This document shows, one piece after another, positions 18,535 through 27,703 of a stretch of DNA of 64,000 nucleotides. The notes under the pieces were generated by a model. That model was not told the DNA's origin. It saw only the letters and a list, made by a program, of their open reading frames with translations, and ran no database searches. Each line of letters begins with the position of its first letter. Positions within the stretch are counted from its first letter, which is position 1. The translations under genes and the position numbers were made by a program. Source of the DNA: Bacillus swezeyi (GTDB lineage: Bacteria > Bacillota > Bacilli > Bacillales > Bacillaceae); NCBI RefSeq assembly GCF_001969815.1, contig NZ_MRBK01000014.1, forward strand, positions 1 to 64,000, in the 5' to 3' direction.

Positions 18535-19512
18535 TTAAAAATGAATACTCGTCCCAACCTTATTTTCAATAGCCTTTTGGTAAAAATATTTAGCTACCAC
18601 AATATCCACAACAGCTAATCCAACTGATTTAAACACAGTGATTTCTTGATCACTGACTCTTCCGTTGCATTCTCCGCTTACAATTTGCCCAAGCTCTCCA
18701 TAGATGTCGCTAGGCTTAAAAACGCCTTCGCTTATCGGAACTTGTAAATCACCAGTCTCTTCTAATGCTGCTTCTCTGGATTCCACTACGATTTTATCGG
18801 CTAGAGACATGACATGAGATGGTAACTCTTGCATTGCTGGTCTAAATGAACCTACTGCATTGACATGGACCCCCTGTTTTAATCGCTCTGAAAAAACCGG
18901 TGTTGAAGAGTTAGTTGTCGTTACAATAATGTCAGCTTCGCGTACTGCTTCATTTGGATCTGAATAGACTCGTACTCGTTTATTAAATTTCTTTTTAATA
19001 TATTCATTAAATTCTTGAGCTTTTTGTTCTGTTCGGTTATAAAGTAAAACCTCTTCAATGTCTCGAACAGAAAGTACAGCTTCAACCAGACCTTTTGCTT
19101 GCTCTCCTGTACCGATAATACATAACTTTTTTGAATCTTGACGGGATAAATATTTCGTTGCTACACCTGATAAGGCGCCTGTTCTCATCATCGTTAAATA
19201 AGAGCCTTCCAAAAGAGCGATTGGTTCTCCTGTTTTGAAGTCTGACAGCATCACAACACCATTTATGGTTTTCTTCCCTAAGTTCTTATTATGAGGAGCT
19301 ACGGTTACTACTTTTAATCCAAGGGTCCCGAGCTCTTCAGCCACAGAAGGCATGACTAATGCAGTATTTTGACCACGATCAAACTGTAATGCGGCGCGAA
19401 TCGGTGTAATTGTTCTTTCTTCTGAAAATTCTTTCAATGCGACAGCAGCGCATTCAATGATCTCATTCATATTGACTAAACTTTTTTGTTCATCAGTGTT
19501 TAAGATTAACAT
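18535..19512 (-). CDS. ornithine cyclodeaminase / mu-crystallin family (possible ketimine reductase)
   Basis: 325 residues of the OCD superfamily. NAD(P) motif CIIGTGEQAKG (about 131-141), preceded by the family segment MRTGALSGVATKYL. Members include ornithine cyclodeaminase, alanine dehydrogenase and 1-pyrroline-2-carboxylate / 1-piperideine-2-carboxylate (ketimine) reductases; the sequence alone does not decide which. It is the last gene of a leftward cluster with a FAD oxidase and two iron-sulfur proteins, so it probably reduces, or otherwise uses, the product of that oxidase. ATG after GGAAAGGATG. AT-rich coding relative to the yqj genes, suggesting transfer. Confidence 0.8.
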   Translation of the reverse strand: MLILNTDEQKSLVNMNEIIECAAVALKEFSEERTITPIRAALQFDRGQNTALVMPSVAEELGTLGLKVVTVAPHNKNLGKKTINGVVMLSDFKTGEPIALLEGSYLTMMRTGALSGVATKYLSRQDSKKLCIIGTGEQAKGLVEAVLSVRDIEEVLLYNRTEQKAQEFNEYIKKKFNKRVRVYSDPNEAVREADIIVTTTNSSTPVFSERLKQGVHVNAVGSFRPAMQELPSHVMSLADKIVVESREAALEETGDLQVPISEGVFKPSDIYGELGQIVSGECNGRVSDQEITVFKSVGLAVVDIVVAKYFYQKAIENKVGTSIHF

Positions 19513-19586
19513 GCTTTTTCATCCTTTCCTGCAGACATCATAGATATATCTGGATTTTCCTAATATATTTTGTGTATTCATTACGA

Positions 19587-20768
19587 TCACTGCTTTACAT
19601 TGAGATTGAATCTGTTATACCGGAGTGGTTCAATTGGAATCGATGTATCATGTTCATTGATCATTTCTGAAATTACTTTACCTGTAATCGCCGCTAAACT
19701 TATGCCATCCCCTTCATGTCCCGCTGCTATATAAAACCCCGGCACCTTTTCAACATGTGAAATGATGGGAAGGTGGTCAGCAGTCCACGGCCGTAATCCT
19801 GCGTATGTTCTTATCACCGTCATATCGGCAATTTTAGGGTAAAAACGCACAGCTCTTTTTGCGATACATTTCATTACTTCATGATTCACTTTTGTGTCAT
19901 ATCCATTAAATTGACGACTGCTGCCAATTAAAAAGTTTTGGCTTTCGGTAGGCTCGAAAACCAATGCAACTCCGTATTGATCAGTTAATGGATCTACTTT
20001 CCTCTCCCCGCCAAATTTTGAAATGAGGTAGCCAAATTCCATGACATTTCTTAATCCAACAGGCTGTTGTCTAGACGCAACAATGATCTGACCTTTACGC
20101 GGTTTTATTGGAATGTCTATATCTAACATCTCTCCAATAAACGGAGCCCATACCCCGCATGCATTGACAACCTTATTCGCTGTAAAGGTTCCGTTATTTG
20201 TCTCAATGACAAATTGATTGACTTGATTTTTATAAAGATGTTTCACTTCCGTATTCGTATGTATTTTCGCACCCAATTGTTTGGCACGATGAATCATCGA
20301 ATATGTGAGCATATAGGGATTGACGATAGAATCAGTCCTGCACTCAAGCCCGCCTGGGAGATCGTCTGAAAAATAAGCAGATTCATTGCGCAGGTCTTCC
20401 CGATCCAATATTCGAAAATCCAGGCCTGCATCTTGTTGTTGCTGTCCCCATTTTTGTGCAGCTTCCATTTCCGTTTCGTTTTCACAAACTAAAACACTGC
20501 CAGGGTTCCGATATTCAAATGGGATATCAAGCTCCTGACTTAATTCATGCACCAATTGTTGGCTTTGCAGAGCCATTTGACTATCAAAGCCTGGATCTTT
20601 ATCCACTGCTAAAATATTTCCATCGCATTTAGAGGATGTTCCACTCGCCAATTCATGCTTTTCGAGAACCGTTATATCTAAACCGGATGTTGAGCAATAG
20701 TAAGCGATCGATGAACCGATAATTCCCCCTCCGATGACAACAACATCGCGATGAAATGTGCTATTCAT
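19587..20768 (-). CDS. FAD-dependent amino/imino acid oxidase, DadA/HcnC/OoxB-like subunit
   Basis: About 393 residues. VVVIGGGIIGSSIAYY (about 7-22) is the FAD-binding motif of the D-amino acid dehydrogenase/sarcosine oxidase family; GLRPWTADHLPIIS and AAGHEGDGISLA near the C-terminus are also typical of DAO-type subunits. In multi-subunit dehydrogenases for D-proline, D-hydroxyproline or opines this is the catalytic beta subunit. The ATG at 20768 follows GAGGGGGAGTAAC. It partners with the gene directly upstream. Confidence 0.82.
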   Translation of the reverse strand: MNSTFHRDVVVIGGGIIGSSIAYYCSTSGLDITVLEKHELASGTSSKCDGNILAVDKDPGFDSQMALQSQQLVHELSQELDIPFEYRNPGSVLVCENETEMEAAQKWGQQQQDAGLDFRILDREDLRNESAYFSDDLPGGLECRTDSIVNPYMLTYSMIHRAKQLGAKIHTNTEVKHLYKNQVNQFVIETNNGTFTANKVVNACGVWAPFIGEMLDIDIPIKPRKGQIIVASRQQPVGLRNVMEFGYLISKFGGERKVDPLTDQYGVALVFEPTESQNFLIGSSRQFNGYDTKVNHEVMKCIAKRAVRFYPKIADMTVIRTYAGLRPWTADHLPIISHVEKVPGFYIAAGHEGDGISLAAITGKVISEMINEHDTSIPIEPLRYNRFNLNVKQ

Positions 20769-20791
20769 GTTACTCCCCCTCGTATGTTCAA

Positions 20792-22012
20792 TCAACTGGA
20801 CTTTCTTTTATTAGATTGATAAGCTTCCCATTGCTGCAAGATTTTCTTTCTTCCTACCTCTATTTCCGGATGGAATTGTATATATGCGCTATTCCTGATC
20901 TGTTCGGTCATTTTAATAGAATCTTGAATCTTCATATCCAACCCTTTCATTCCGGAACGGCGCGCAATTGATAAACCTGCCGTTTTCCCCTGTCCAGCAG
21001 CAACCTTTGCTCCTTCAATACCCGTAATGTTTCCTGCAACATACAGTCCTTCTAGAGGGGTTTCCATCCGTTCATTATGTAAAGGAACATAGCCTCCCAA
21101 TTCTTCCACTAAATAAAATGGACAGCCTGCAACTGCTGCTAATTCAGCTAATGGGTATAAACCTCCGGCAATACAAACGAAATCCACTTGAATCTGTTCC
21201 TCACTGCCATAAACGACTTCTCCATCAGCATTAATGGTTGCTAATGTAACGCCTTCCACTTCATTCTCACCATAAATTTCGATGACGGCTTTTCGAAGTT
21301 GAATGGGAATACCCCACATCTTCACCCCTTTTTTAGGGTATAACTGAACGCCCAGTTTTTTCATAAAATCATTCTTCATGAATTTGCTGCCATACCGAAC
21401 AAATGGAGACGGAGCCATATGGGATACATGAAGAAGTGAATCCACTACTTCTCTTGGTTGACCAGCACCCTTTGTCATACGGTTCATCTTTGGTAAAGTA
21501 AGACAAGCTATTTCTACGCCAGCTAGTTGTAATTCCATCGCAATAGCAGCCGAGAGAACATTCACACCGATCATCACCCCACGTTCTCCGGGTTTGACCC
21601 GATGAACATTTGTCATCACCTGTGCGGCGCCAACCGACATAACGCCGGGTAATGTCCAACCAGGTACAGGTAGAGGAGATTCGGCCGCACCGGTTGCTAA
21701 TAACAAATGATTGGTATAAAATGTTTGTTTTTCTGTATAAACAACCCATCGCCCATTTGATTTTTCGATATGATTTACCGCTATATTTAAATGAAACTTC
21801 ACGCCAAGCTTCACTGCTTTTTCATACAATGTAGTTGATTCTTTAATCCCATTCCACCAGGACCCATTCGGTTCTTCATAAAGCTGTCCGAGCAACCTGC
21901 CGCCAGCTCTCATATATTCATCAATGACGACAACATCTATTCCATTTTCTGCACAAGCCACTGCCGCTGTTAAACCTGCAGGTCCGGCGCCTATAATAAT
22001 CGCATTATCCAT
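20792..22012 (-). CDS. FAD/NAD(P)-dependent oxidoreductase, HcnB/OoxA-like subunit
   Basis: About 406 residues. AIIIGAGPAGLTAAVACAEN is the N-terminal FAD motif; a central NAD(P)-like GVMIGVNVLSAAIAM and C-terminal YVAGNITGIEGAKVAAGQG are typical of the pyridine-nucleotide-disulfide reductase-like alpha subunit of opine oxidases and hydrogen cyanide synthase HcnB. HcnB/OoxA relatives usually end in a BFD-type iron-sulfur domain; here that domain is a separate gene. The ATG at 22012 follows GGAGG at 8 bases, so the start overlaps the 2Fe-2S gene by 8 bases; longer in-frame starts are rejected. Confidence 0.82.
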   Translation of the reverse strand: MDNAIIIGAGPAGLTAAVACAENGIDVVVIDEYMRAGGRLLGQLYEEPNGSWWNGIKESTTLYEKAVKLGVKFHLNIAVNHIEKSNGRWVVYTEKQTFYTNHLLLATGAAESPLPVPGWTLPGVMSVGAAQVMTNVHRVKPGERGVMIGVNVLSAAIAMELQLAGVEIACLTLPKMNRMTKGAGQPREVVDSLLHVSHMAPSPFVRYGSKFMKNDFMKKLGVQLYPKKGVKMWGIPIQLRKAVIEIYGENEVEGVTLATINADGEVVYGSEEQIQVDFVCIAGGLYPLAELAAVAGCPFYLVEELGGYVPLHNERMETPLEGLYVAGNITGIEGAKVAAGQGKTAGLSIARRSGMKGLDMKIQDSIKMTEQIRNSAYIQFHPEIEVGRKKILQQWEAYQSNKRKSS

Positions 22013-22346
22013 TTTCCAGTCCTCCATCTTCTTTACTGGCTGGTTGTAGTTGGCCGCTACTTTCGACAACCATTCCCTCTTTAAGAGGTGTAAGACATGC
22101 CCGTATACCCTGTTGACCATCTACCGACACTCTACACTCATAACAATGGCCAATATTACAATAAATACCTCTTGGCGACCCGCTCTTTTCATGGTATCGA
22201 AGCGTGCGAATTCCATTGGCTAAAAGTGCCGCAGCCAATGATTCATTTTCCAGCCCTTTATAGACCTTATGATTAAATGTGAAGGAAACATAATGATCAT
22301 CCTCAATTTTTCCGAGTATAGGGTGGTCTAAGATTCTGCGCGTCAT
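22005..22346 (-). CDS. (2Fe-2S) ferredoxin-fold subunit (HcnA/OoxC-like)
   Basis: 113 residues with a plant-type ferredoxin pattern: Cys residues in YCNIGHCYECRV and GIRACL would hold a 2Fe-2S cluster. This is the small gamma subunit in Hcn-, opine- and D-hydroxyproline-type dehydrogenases, passing electrons from the flavin subunits. Start overlaps the upstream BFD gene stop by 4 bases (ATGA-type), and its end overlaps the next gene by 8 bases, so all four are translationally coupled. Confidence 0.82.
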   Translation of the reverse strand: MTRRILDHPILGKIEDDHYVSFTFNHKVYKGLENESLAAALLANGIRTLRYHEKSGSPRGIYCNIGHCYECRVSVDGQQGIRACLTPLKEGMVVESSGQLQPASKEDGGLENG

Positions 22347-22612
22347 TGATCTTCCCCTCCTAAATTTTTGAAGCTAACCGGTCGTATGGGCGGCTGATAT
22401 TTCAATGATACACATGTCGGATTTGGCTCATTCGCTGCCGCCGCTATTTGATCTACAATATTCCGGCATGATCTTCCGCCACAATAGCCCATGCCTGCCC
22501 TAGTACGAAGCTTTAATTCCCGAGCCGAACATTTATACCTGGCAGCTGTATTCTCCAATTCCTTATAACTCACTTCTTCACACCTGCATATGATCATTTC
22601 ATCTTCTTTCAC
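22343..22612 (-). CDS. BFD-like (2Fe-2S)-binding protein
   Basis: About 89 residues. IICRCEEV and GMGYCGGRSC give the four cysteines of a bacterioferritin-associated-ferredoxin-like (BFD) domain. In related oxidases this domain is fused to the C-terminus of the large subunit; here it is free-standing. A GTG at 22612 is seven bases after GAGGT, whereas the GTG at 22621 overlaps that sequence. It is the first gene of the tightly packed oxidase set. Confidence 0.78.
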   Translation of the reverse strand: MKEDEMIICRCEEVSYKELENTAARYKCSARELKLRTRAGMGYCGGRSCRNIVDQIAAAANEPNPTCVSLKYQPPIRPVSFKNLGGEDQ

Positions 22613-22695
22613 TGGAAACACCTCAATTTCTACTTTATGAATACGGGATGAAACTGAAATGATAGTTAGACAGTTACAATGTTAAAGGAACCTTA

Positions 22696-24051
22696 TCAGG
22701 AAACTTCTTCATTCCCTATATCAAGCTTTCTTTCTTCTGATTTATTCAAAATAGCGATAATCATACCGATAACAGCTCCAATCAGTCCAGTTATGATCCA
22801 TCCCGCCCCAATATTAAACAGTGGAATGAAGGAAAAAGAATGACTAATAAAATCAGCAAACACATTTGCTTCTTTTAAAGCATCTAACAGTGCGACAAAT
22901 CCACTGCCAATAATTGAACCTATATATACGGATTGAAAACCTTTAAATAGATTATTGATAAAGGAAAGAATAATTAACGTAATCGCTATTGGATATAAAA
23001 GAAGCAGAATTGGCGACGCTAACTCAAGTATTGTATTCAAACCAAAATTGGTAATGATTAAACTAATAACTGCTAATAGTATGACCCATTTTTTATAAGA
23101 AATATTTGGATAGATTCTATTAAAATATTCTGCTACTGATGATAAGCACGCTATGTTTGTTGTGATTCCGGTTAAAAATATAACAGTACCTATCAAGAAT
23201 ATTCCGACATATCCAAATAAATGGATAGCACTTTTTCCTAACACTTCTCCGCCATTGCTCGCATATCCAATGGCATCAACACTCGATGCTCCTATCCAAG
23301 CTAAAGATAACTGCAAGAGCACCAAACCAACTACAGTTATCATTCCTGCTTTCATAAAAACAATGGATATTTCTTTTTTCCCTTCAACTCCCACATTTTT
23401 AATCGACTTGATAAAAATTCCTCCGAATGTAAACGCGGCAAGAACATCCATTGTATAATATCCTTGAACAAACCCTTTAAAAAACGTATCTTGTGTATAC
23501 GGTTCTCTGGGTTCACCAAAGCTCCCCATTGGGGTCATAAATGACTTAACGATTAAGATCATTAAAAGCGTAACAAATATAGGCGTTATCATTTTACCCA
23601 ACCTATCTACAAACTTACTTGGGTTAAGAGAAAGTAAAACAGTCATTAGAATAAAGAGAAAAGAAAACAGAAATAAGAAAACATGATTTGACTGAGTCAT
23701 CTCAGTGATGATTGGATCTACCGATATTTCATAAACGACTGATGTCGTTCTTGGAATGACGTAGATTGGTCCTAAAGTTAAAAAAAGGGCGATCGAAAAT
23801 AACATACCGAACTTTGGATGTACTCTTGCAGCAAGGTTCTCTACCGTACCTCCCGATATGGCTAATGCGATAATGGCTAATAAGACAAGTCCGACACCTG
23901 TGACCAAAAATCCTGACATCGCAATCCACGTGTTCGTTCCTGCAAGTTGACCGACCATTGGTGCAAATATGGTGTTACCAGCCCCGAGAAACATCGCCAA
24001 TAACATAAGACCGACAGCAATAAGTTTTCCTGCCGACAAAGTATTTTTCAT
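22696..24051 (-). CDS. BrnQ-type branched-chain amino acid carrier
   Basis: 451 residues, about 12 membrane segments, starting with the LIVCS-family pattern GLMLLAMFLGAGNTIFAP. Sodium- or proton-coupled carrier of leucine, isoleucine, valine and in some members proline. It is the first gene of the oxidase cluster and divergent from the XRE-cupin regulator, so it may import the cluster's substrate; that is inference. AT-rich. Confidence 0.85.
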   Translation of the reverse strand: MKNTLSAGKLIAVGLMLLAMFLGAGNTIFAPMVGQLAGTNTWIAMSGFLVTGVGLVLLAIIALAISGGTVENLAARVHPKFGMLFSIALFLTLGPIYVIPRTTSVVYEISVDPIITEMTQSNHVFLFLFSFLFILMTVLLSLNPSKFVDRLGKMITPIFVTLLMILIVKSFMTPMGSFGEPREPYTQDTFFKGFVQGYYTMDVLAAFTFGGIFIKSIKNVGVEGKKEISIVFMKAGMITVVGLVLLQLSLAWIGASSVDAIGYASNGGEVLGKSAIHLFGYVGIFLIGTVIFLTGITTNIACLSSVAEYFNRIYPNISYKKWVILLAVISLIITNFGLNTILELASPILLLLYPIAITLIILSFINNLFKGFQSVYIGSIIGSGFVALLDALKEANVFADFISHSFSFIPLFNIGAGWIITGLIGAVIGMIIAILNKSEERKLDIGNEEVS

Positions 24052-24258
24052 TTAAAGTCCCCCTTATCATGTAAAGAACCTCTCTCTACGTATTCATCCG
24101 TTCTCCCTTTGTAATCGCTTTTAATTCGATGCAGATAAAGTAAAATAAAAACGGTTAGCCACCCCAGTGATACCCTATCTGCGGTATTACAACATTTTGC
24201 AAACGCCTGAGCGAAAAAATCCAAGAATTGAATGGACACTGCAATCAACATCTAAAAA

Positions 24259-24275
24259 TTTAAGTGACAATTAAA
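24259..24275. promoter_or_regulatory. candidate operator, copy 1
   Basis: TTTAAGTGACAATTAAA, followed by TTTTA. One of three 17-bp near-palindromes in this intergenic region. Confidence 0.6.
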
Positions 24276-24370
24276 TTTTAGGCTAAAAATAAGATATATA
24301 TATAAAATGAAGAACTCTAATTAGATAACTTCACCTCCCTAAGGTACATATATTAAAACGAATTTAACAT

Positions 24371-24387
24371 TTTAAGTGTCACTTAAA
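24371..24387. promoter_or_regulatory. candidate operator, copy 2
   Basis: TTTAAGTGTCACTTAAA, a perfect palindrome apart from its centre base, followed by TTTTA. It is the best copy of the three. Confidence 0.65.
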
Positions 24388-24546
24388 TTTTAAGCGTTGA
24401 TGTTATTATACTTTTCATTTTCTAAAAATTCAATCATTTTATGATTTTCTTAAAGCTGAACTTTGGTCCAGTCGTTTTTAAAAATGAGATAGCTTCACTT
24501 CCCCAGGTTAATATGTTAAAATTAAGAATAATTAAAAATTAATTCT

Positions 24547-24563
24547 TTTAAGTGAAACTTAAA
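24547..24563. promoter_or_regulatory. candidate operator, copy 3
   Basis: TTTAAGTGAAACTTAAA, followed by TTTTA. Closest copy to the XRE-cupin gene (157 bases before its start). Confidence 0.6.
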
Positions 24564-24719
24564 TTTTAAAATGAAACACATGATTTCATTTCATCACTAA
24601 ACCCTTAACCATAAAGGTTTTTCAGAAGCCTTGTTTGATGTAAGAGTCATTCATTTAACCCGGATCTTCTCTCATATTTAACATCAGCTTATTTTATATT
24701 ATTTTTTGGGGGGTAAAAA

Positions 24720-25268
24720 ATGGATTCAGATTTAGGAAATCTAATAAAAAGGCTCCGCAAAGAGAAAAAAATGACATTGAAGGAAGTCTCTGAAAAAACA
24801 GGCTTATCGATCAGCTTCTTGTCCCAAGTAGAACGTTCTCTTTGTTCCATTACGTTACTCTCCTTACGAAAAATATCTGAAGCTCTTGGGGTCAGTCCCA
24901 GTTATTTCTTTCCTGACACTATACAAATCGACAAAGACATGATTAGAAGAGCAACTGACAGACAAGTTGAACATAAGACGTCCTTTACGTATTCAGATCT
25001 ATCTGGCAATGTATCGAATCCCTTGTTTGTGCCCATTTTAGTTACCTTATTGCCTGGAGATAAAAAAGGCACACCTTTTTCTCATGAAGGACAGGAATTT
25101 ATTTACGTCATCGAAGGCACTATGACCATCATTTTTGATGACGTAGAATACGATCTTTTCCCCGGGGACAGCATTCATATAGAATCAACCAAACCTCACA
25201 ACTGGTTTAACAAAACAGACAAACCTGCTAATTTTTTATTTATTAGTGCAGCTGCCTCTCGTGATTGA
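24720..25268 (+). CDS. XRE-family regulator with cupin sensor domain
   Basis: 182 residues. An N-terminal helix-turn-helix (LIKRLRKEKKMTLKEVSEKT, then LSISFLSQVE) and a C-terminal cupin (HEGQEFIYVIEGT and FPGDSIHIESTKPHNW). Such regulators, like PuuR-type proteins, often control amine or amino acid catabolism. The gene is divergent from the brnQ-oxidase operon, with three repeated inverted repeats between them, so it is the likely regulator of that operon. ATG after GGGGGGTAAAAA. Confidence 0.85.
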   Translation: MDSDLGNLIKRLRKEKKMTLKEVSEKTGLSISFLSQVERSLCSITLLSLRKISEALGVSPSYFFPDTIQIDKDMIRRATDRQVEHKTSFTYSDLSGNVSNPLFVPILVTLLPGDKKGTPFSHEGQEFIYVIEGTMTIIFDDVEYDLFPGDSIHIESTKPHNWFNKTDKPANFLFISAAASRD

Positions 25269-25314
25269 TTCCATATTTCAACAAGCGTCTTATATAGAAG
25301 AGGCAGTACACAAT

Positions 25315-25361
25315 AAAATGGAAAAGGATCGTTTTAAAAAAAGCGATCCTTTTCCATTTTA
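25315..25361. terminator. bidirectional terminator
   Basis: AAAATGGAAAAGGATCG pairs with CGATCCTTTTCCATTTT in the gap between the XRE-cupin gene (+) and the GntR gene (-). Symmetric, so usable in both directions. Confidence 0.88.
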
Positions 25362-25414
25362 GACACACTTTCGGCTATGCAACACGCCTTTCGCCCTGCA
25401 TTCTTGCAGGTTTT

Positions 25415-26128
25415 TCATTTCCGAATATGAACGCTTGAAAACACAAACTTATCATAGCGATGCCTTGCAAATGAATATTCAAACGGCTCTCCGGTATTAA
25501 AAAAAGCGACCTGTTCGACTTCAAGCACCGGGTCGTCAGCAGCACATTCCAAATACTTCCGGTCCAGCTCTGTCGGTTTATCCGCCCTGATTGTCCGGTG
25601 GGAGCCGGCGATTGTCAATTTTAACGTTTCCGTGATATGCCGATAGACAGAGCCATGGAGAACTTCTTCATTTAATTCTGAAATGACATTTGCAGGCATG
25701 TATGTTTCTTCAATGACATACGGTTCACCTTCGACTTTCCGAAGCCTGATGATGTGATACACTGGCACAGTCTTTTCAATCGATAATCGTTTTGCCACCT
25801 CATCTGGCGGAAATTCAACATCAAATTGAATGATATGGCTGTCGATTTGTTTGTTGGCGAGAAGCTTTGTCAGCCCAATGTTTTCGCGGTCCGTCACGCT
25901 GACGGGTACATTTTGAATGGACGACTTGACAATGAATGTGCCGTGTCCCCGTTTGCGGTACAGCATGCCTTCAGAAACGAGAATATCAAGGGCTCTTTTC
26001 ATCGTCATTCTGCTGCATGAAAATTCTTTGGCGAGAGAAAGCTCATCAGGTATGGGCTGGTCTATCGGATAATATTCTCCCTGAATCCGCTTCCTCATTT
26101 CATTTGAAATATATTCGTATTTTCTCAT
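25415..26128 (-). CDS. GntR/HutC-family repressor of the beta-glucoside PTS operon (GmuR-like)
   Basis: 237 residues. N-terminal winged helix (DELSLAKEFSCSRMTMKRAL, then GMLYRKRGHGTFIV) and a C-terminal UTRA effector domain. Its place as the fifth gene after IIB-IIA-IIC-GH1 matches gmuR in the B. subtilis gmuBACDREFG operon, so it probably represses this operon and responds to a phosphorylated beta-glucoside. A 34-bp palindrome over the operon -35 box is its likely operator. Confidence 0.82.
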   Translation of the reverse strand: MRKYEYISNEMRKRIQGEYYPIDQPIPDELSLAKEFSCSRMTMKRALDILVSEGMLYRKRGHGTFIVKSSIQNVPVSVTDRENIGLTKLLANKQIDSHIIQFDVEFPPDEVAKRLSIEKTVPVYHIIRLRKVEGEPYVIEETYMPANVISELNEEVLHGSVYRHITETLKLTIAGSHRTIRADKPTELDRKYLECAADDPVLEVEQVAFFNTGEPFEYSFARHRYDKFVFSSVHIRK

Positions 26129-26204
26129 GTTTTAACCACCATTACTAAGGATTCTGTTTTATGTCAGCACTTTCTTTACTATTATATCGGTTTCCAATGG
26201 GAAA

Positions 26205-26236
26205 TAAAAAGATGGCCCATAAGACCATCTCTTTAA
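26205..26236 (-). terminator. terminator between the GH1 and GntR genes
   Basis: Minus strand: AGATGGTC and GGCCATCT stem with T run. It lies within the operon between the GH1 gene and the regulator, so it may lower regulator expression. Confidence 0.7.
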
Positions 26237-26272
26237 CATGTATGTTGATTCTAAATCCCTAGCGGTGAAAGC

Positions 26273-27688
26273 TTAAAAACCGTTGTTTTCCGTCACACGC
26301 TTAAACCAATAGCCGCTCTTTTTGATGGTCCGCTCGCCATTTTGATCAAGATTGACAGACACAAACCCGTAGCGGTTTTTATAGGCGTTCGTCCATGACC
26401 AGTTGTCCATGAAAGTCCACAGATGATAGCCTTTAACATTTGAACCTTCCTGAATGGCCTTGTGCACCCATTTTAAATGCTCGCTAATAAACGCAATCCG
26501 GTAATCATCGTGGATCATGCCGTCCTCGCCGCGAAAACGCTCCTCTCCTTCAACCCCCATTCCGTTCTCAGAAATAAAGCATTCTATATTGCCGTAGTTG
26601 TTTTTGACATTTATCAAAATATCATAAATGCCTTTTTCATAAATCTCCCAGCCGCGGTGGCGGTTCATTTTTCTGCCCGGCATTTCATAATCGTCAAAGA
26701 AACGCTCAGGCATAAAAGGCGCATCTGGATGCGGCAGATGTTCTTTTGCTTTTACCCGCCTCGGCTGGTAATAGTTGATCCCGAGCAGATCAACCGTATT
26801 CTCTTTGATCACCTCTAAGTCGTCCTGTTCCATGGCAGGCATGTATCCTTCGTCTTTTAAAATATCGGTTAAGAGTCGAGGAAACACCCCTTTCACGGCC
26901 GGGTCGAGGAATGATTTGTTAAAGAAAGCGTCCGCTATTTCGGAGGCTTTCACATCAGCCGGATGCTGGCTTCTCGGATAGGATGGCGTTAAATTTAGAA
27001 TAATGCCGATTTTCCCGTTCCCGCCAAGCTTCCGATAGGCTTCGATTGCTTTGGCGTTTGATAAGATTTCGTGGTAGGCAACCTGCACAGCTTTTTGAAA
27101 ATCCACTTCGTTCGGATAATGAAAATCGTATAAATAGCCGCCTTCTGCCGGAACGATCGGCTCATTATGGGTGAACCATTTTTTAACCCGATCTCCGTAC
27201 AGACGGAAGCAGGCTTCAGCGTATGAAACAAAATGATCAACCACTTTCCGGTTTTCCCAGCCGCCGATTTCCTGAAGCGCCACCGGCATATCAAAATGAT
27301 AAAGGTTAATAAAAGGCTCGATTCCAGCCGCCAGCAGCTCATCAATGACATGATTGTAAAAAGATGCGCCTTCCTTGTTTAACTCATCATTTCCTTCCGG
27401 AAACAGCCTTGACCATGAAATTGAAAACCGGAAAGTATTGTGGCCAAGCTCCTTCATCAGCTGAATATCTTCTCTATAAGTCTCGTAAAAACGCGAAGTC
27501 TTCTCTGGGCCCACCCCGTCAAAAAACCGGTTTGGTTCTTTTTCATACCAGTGGTCCCAAATATTTTTTCCTTTTCCTCCTTCGTCCGCCGCCCCTTCGG
27601 TTTGAGTCGCGGAAGCTGCCGATCCCCACCAGAAGCTTTTTGGAAAGCGGTATTGAATCTGCTCAGTTTTCAGTTCTGTTTTTGTCAT
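26273..27688 (-). CDS. 6-phospho-beta-glucosidase, GH1 (GmuD-like)
   Basis: 471 residues, glycoside hydrolase family 1. FHNEP-type acid/base Glu in THNEP (Glu176), nucleophile Glu in FISENG (near 377), and the N-terminal PKSFWWGSAASATQTEGA motif. It hydrolyses the 6-phospho-disaccharides brought in by the PTS. Position next to IIC matches gmuD, which in B. subtilis acts on cellobiose/glucomannan-derived sugars. ATG after GGAGACTGATGAC. Confidence 0.9.
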   Translation of the reverse strand: MTKTELKTEQIQYRFPKSFWWGSAASATQTEGAADEGGKGKNIWDHWYEKEPNRFFDGVGPEKTSRFYETYREDIQLMKELGHNTFRFSISWSRLFPEGNDELNKEGASFYNHVIDELLAAGIEPFINLYHFDMPVALQEIGGWENRKVVDHFVSYAEACFRLYGDRVKKWFTHNEPIVPAEGGYLYDFHYPNEVDFQKAVQVAYHEILSNAKAIEAYRKLGGNGKIGIILNLTPSYPRSQHPADVKASEIADAFFNKSFLDPAVKGVFPRLLTDILKDEGYMPAMEQDDLEVIKENTVDLLGINYYQPRRVKAKEHLPHPDAPFMPERFFDDYEMPGRKMNRHRGWEIYEKGIYDILINVKNNYGNIECFISENGMGVEGEERFRGEDGMIHDDYRIAFISEHLKWVHKAIQEGSNVKGYHLWTFMDNWSWTNAYKNRYGFVSVNLDQNGERTIKKSGYWFKRVTENNGF

Positions 27689-27703
27689 GTCATCAGTCTC
27701 CTT

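Larger units (their letters stand above)
24052..24719. other. regulatory intergenic region between brnQ-like and XRE-cupin genes
   Basis: About 670 bases, very AT-rich, holding divergent promoters and three copies of a 17-bp inverted repeat listed separately. A 67-codon frame at 24048-24251 (minus) that overlaps the brnQ-like start lacks a ribosome binding site and is not called. Confidence 0.6.

Noticed and set aside
18535-19512. Calling this gene plain ornithine cyclodeaminase
   Set aside because: The OCD superfamily includes several enzymes and context favours a ketimine reductase or a link to the oxidase, so the narrower name would be a guess.
24048-24251. 67-codon frame (-) overlapping the brnQ-like start
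   Set aside because: No ribosome binding site, overlaps a clear gene start by 4 bases, and no recognisable motif.
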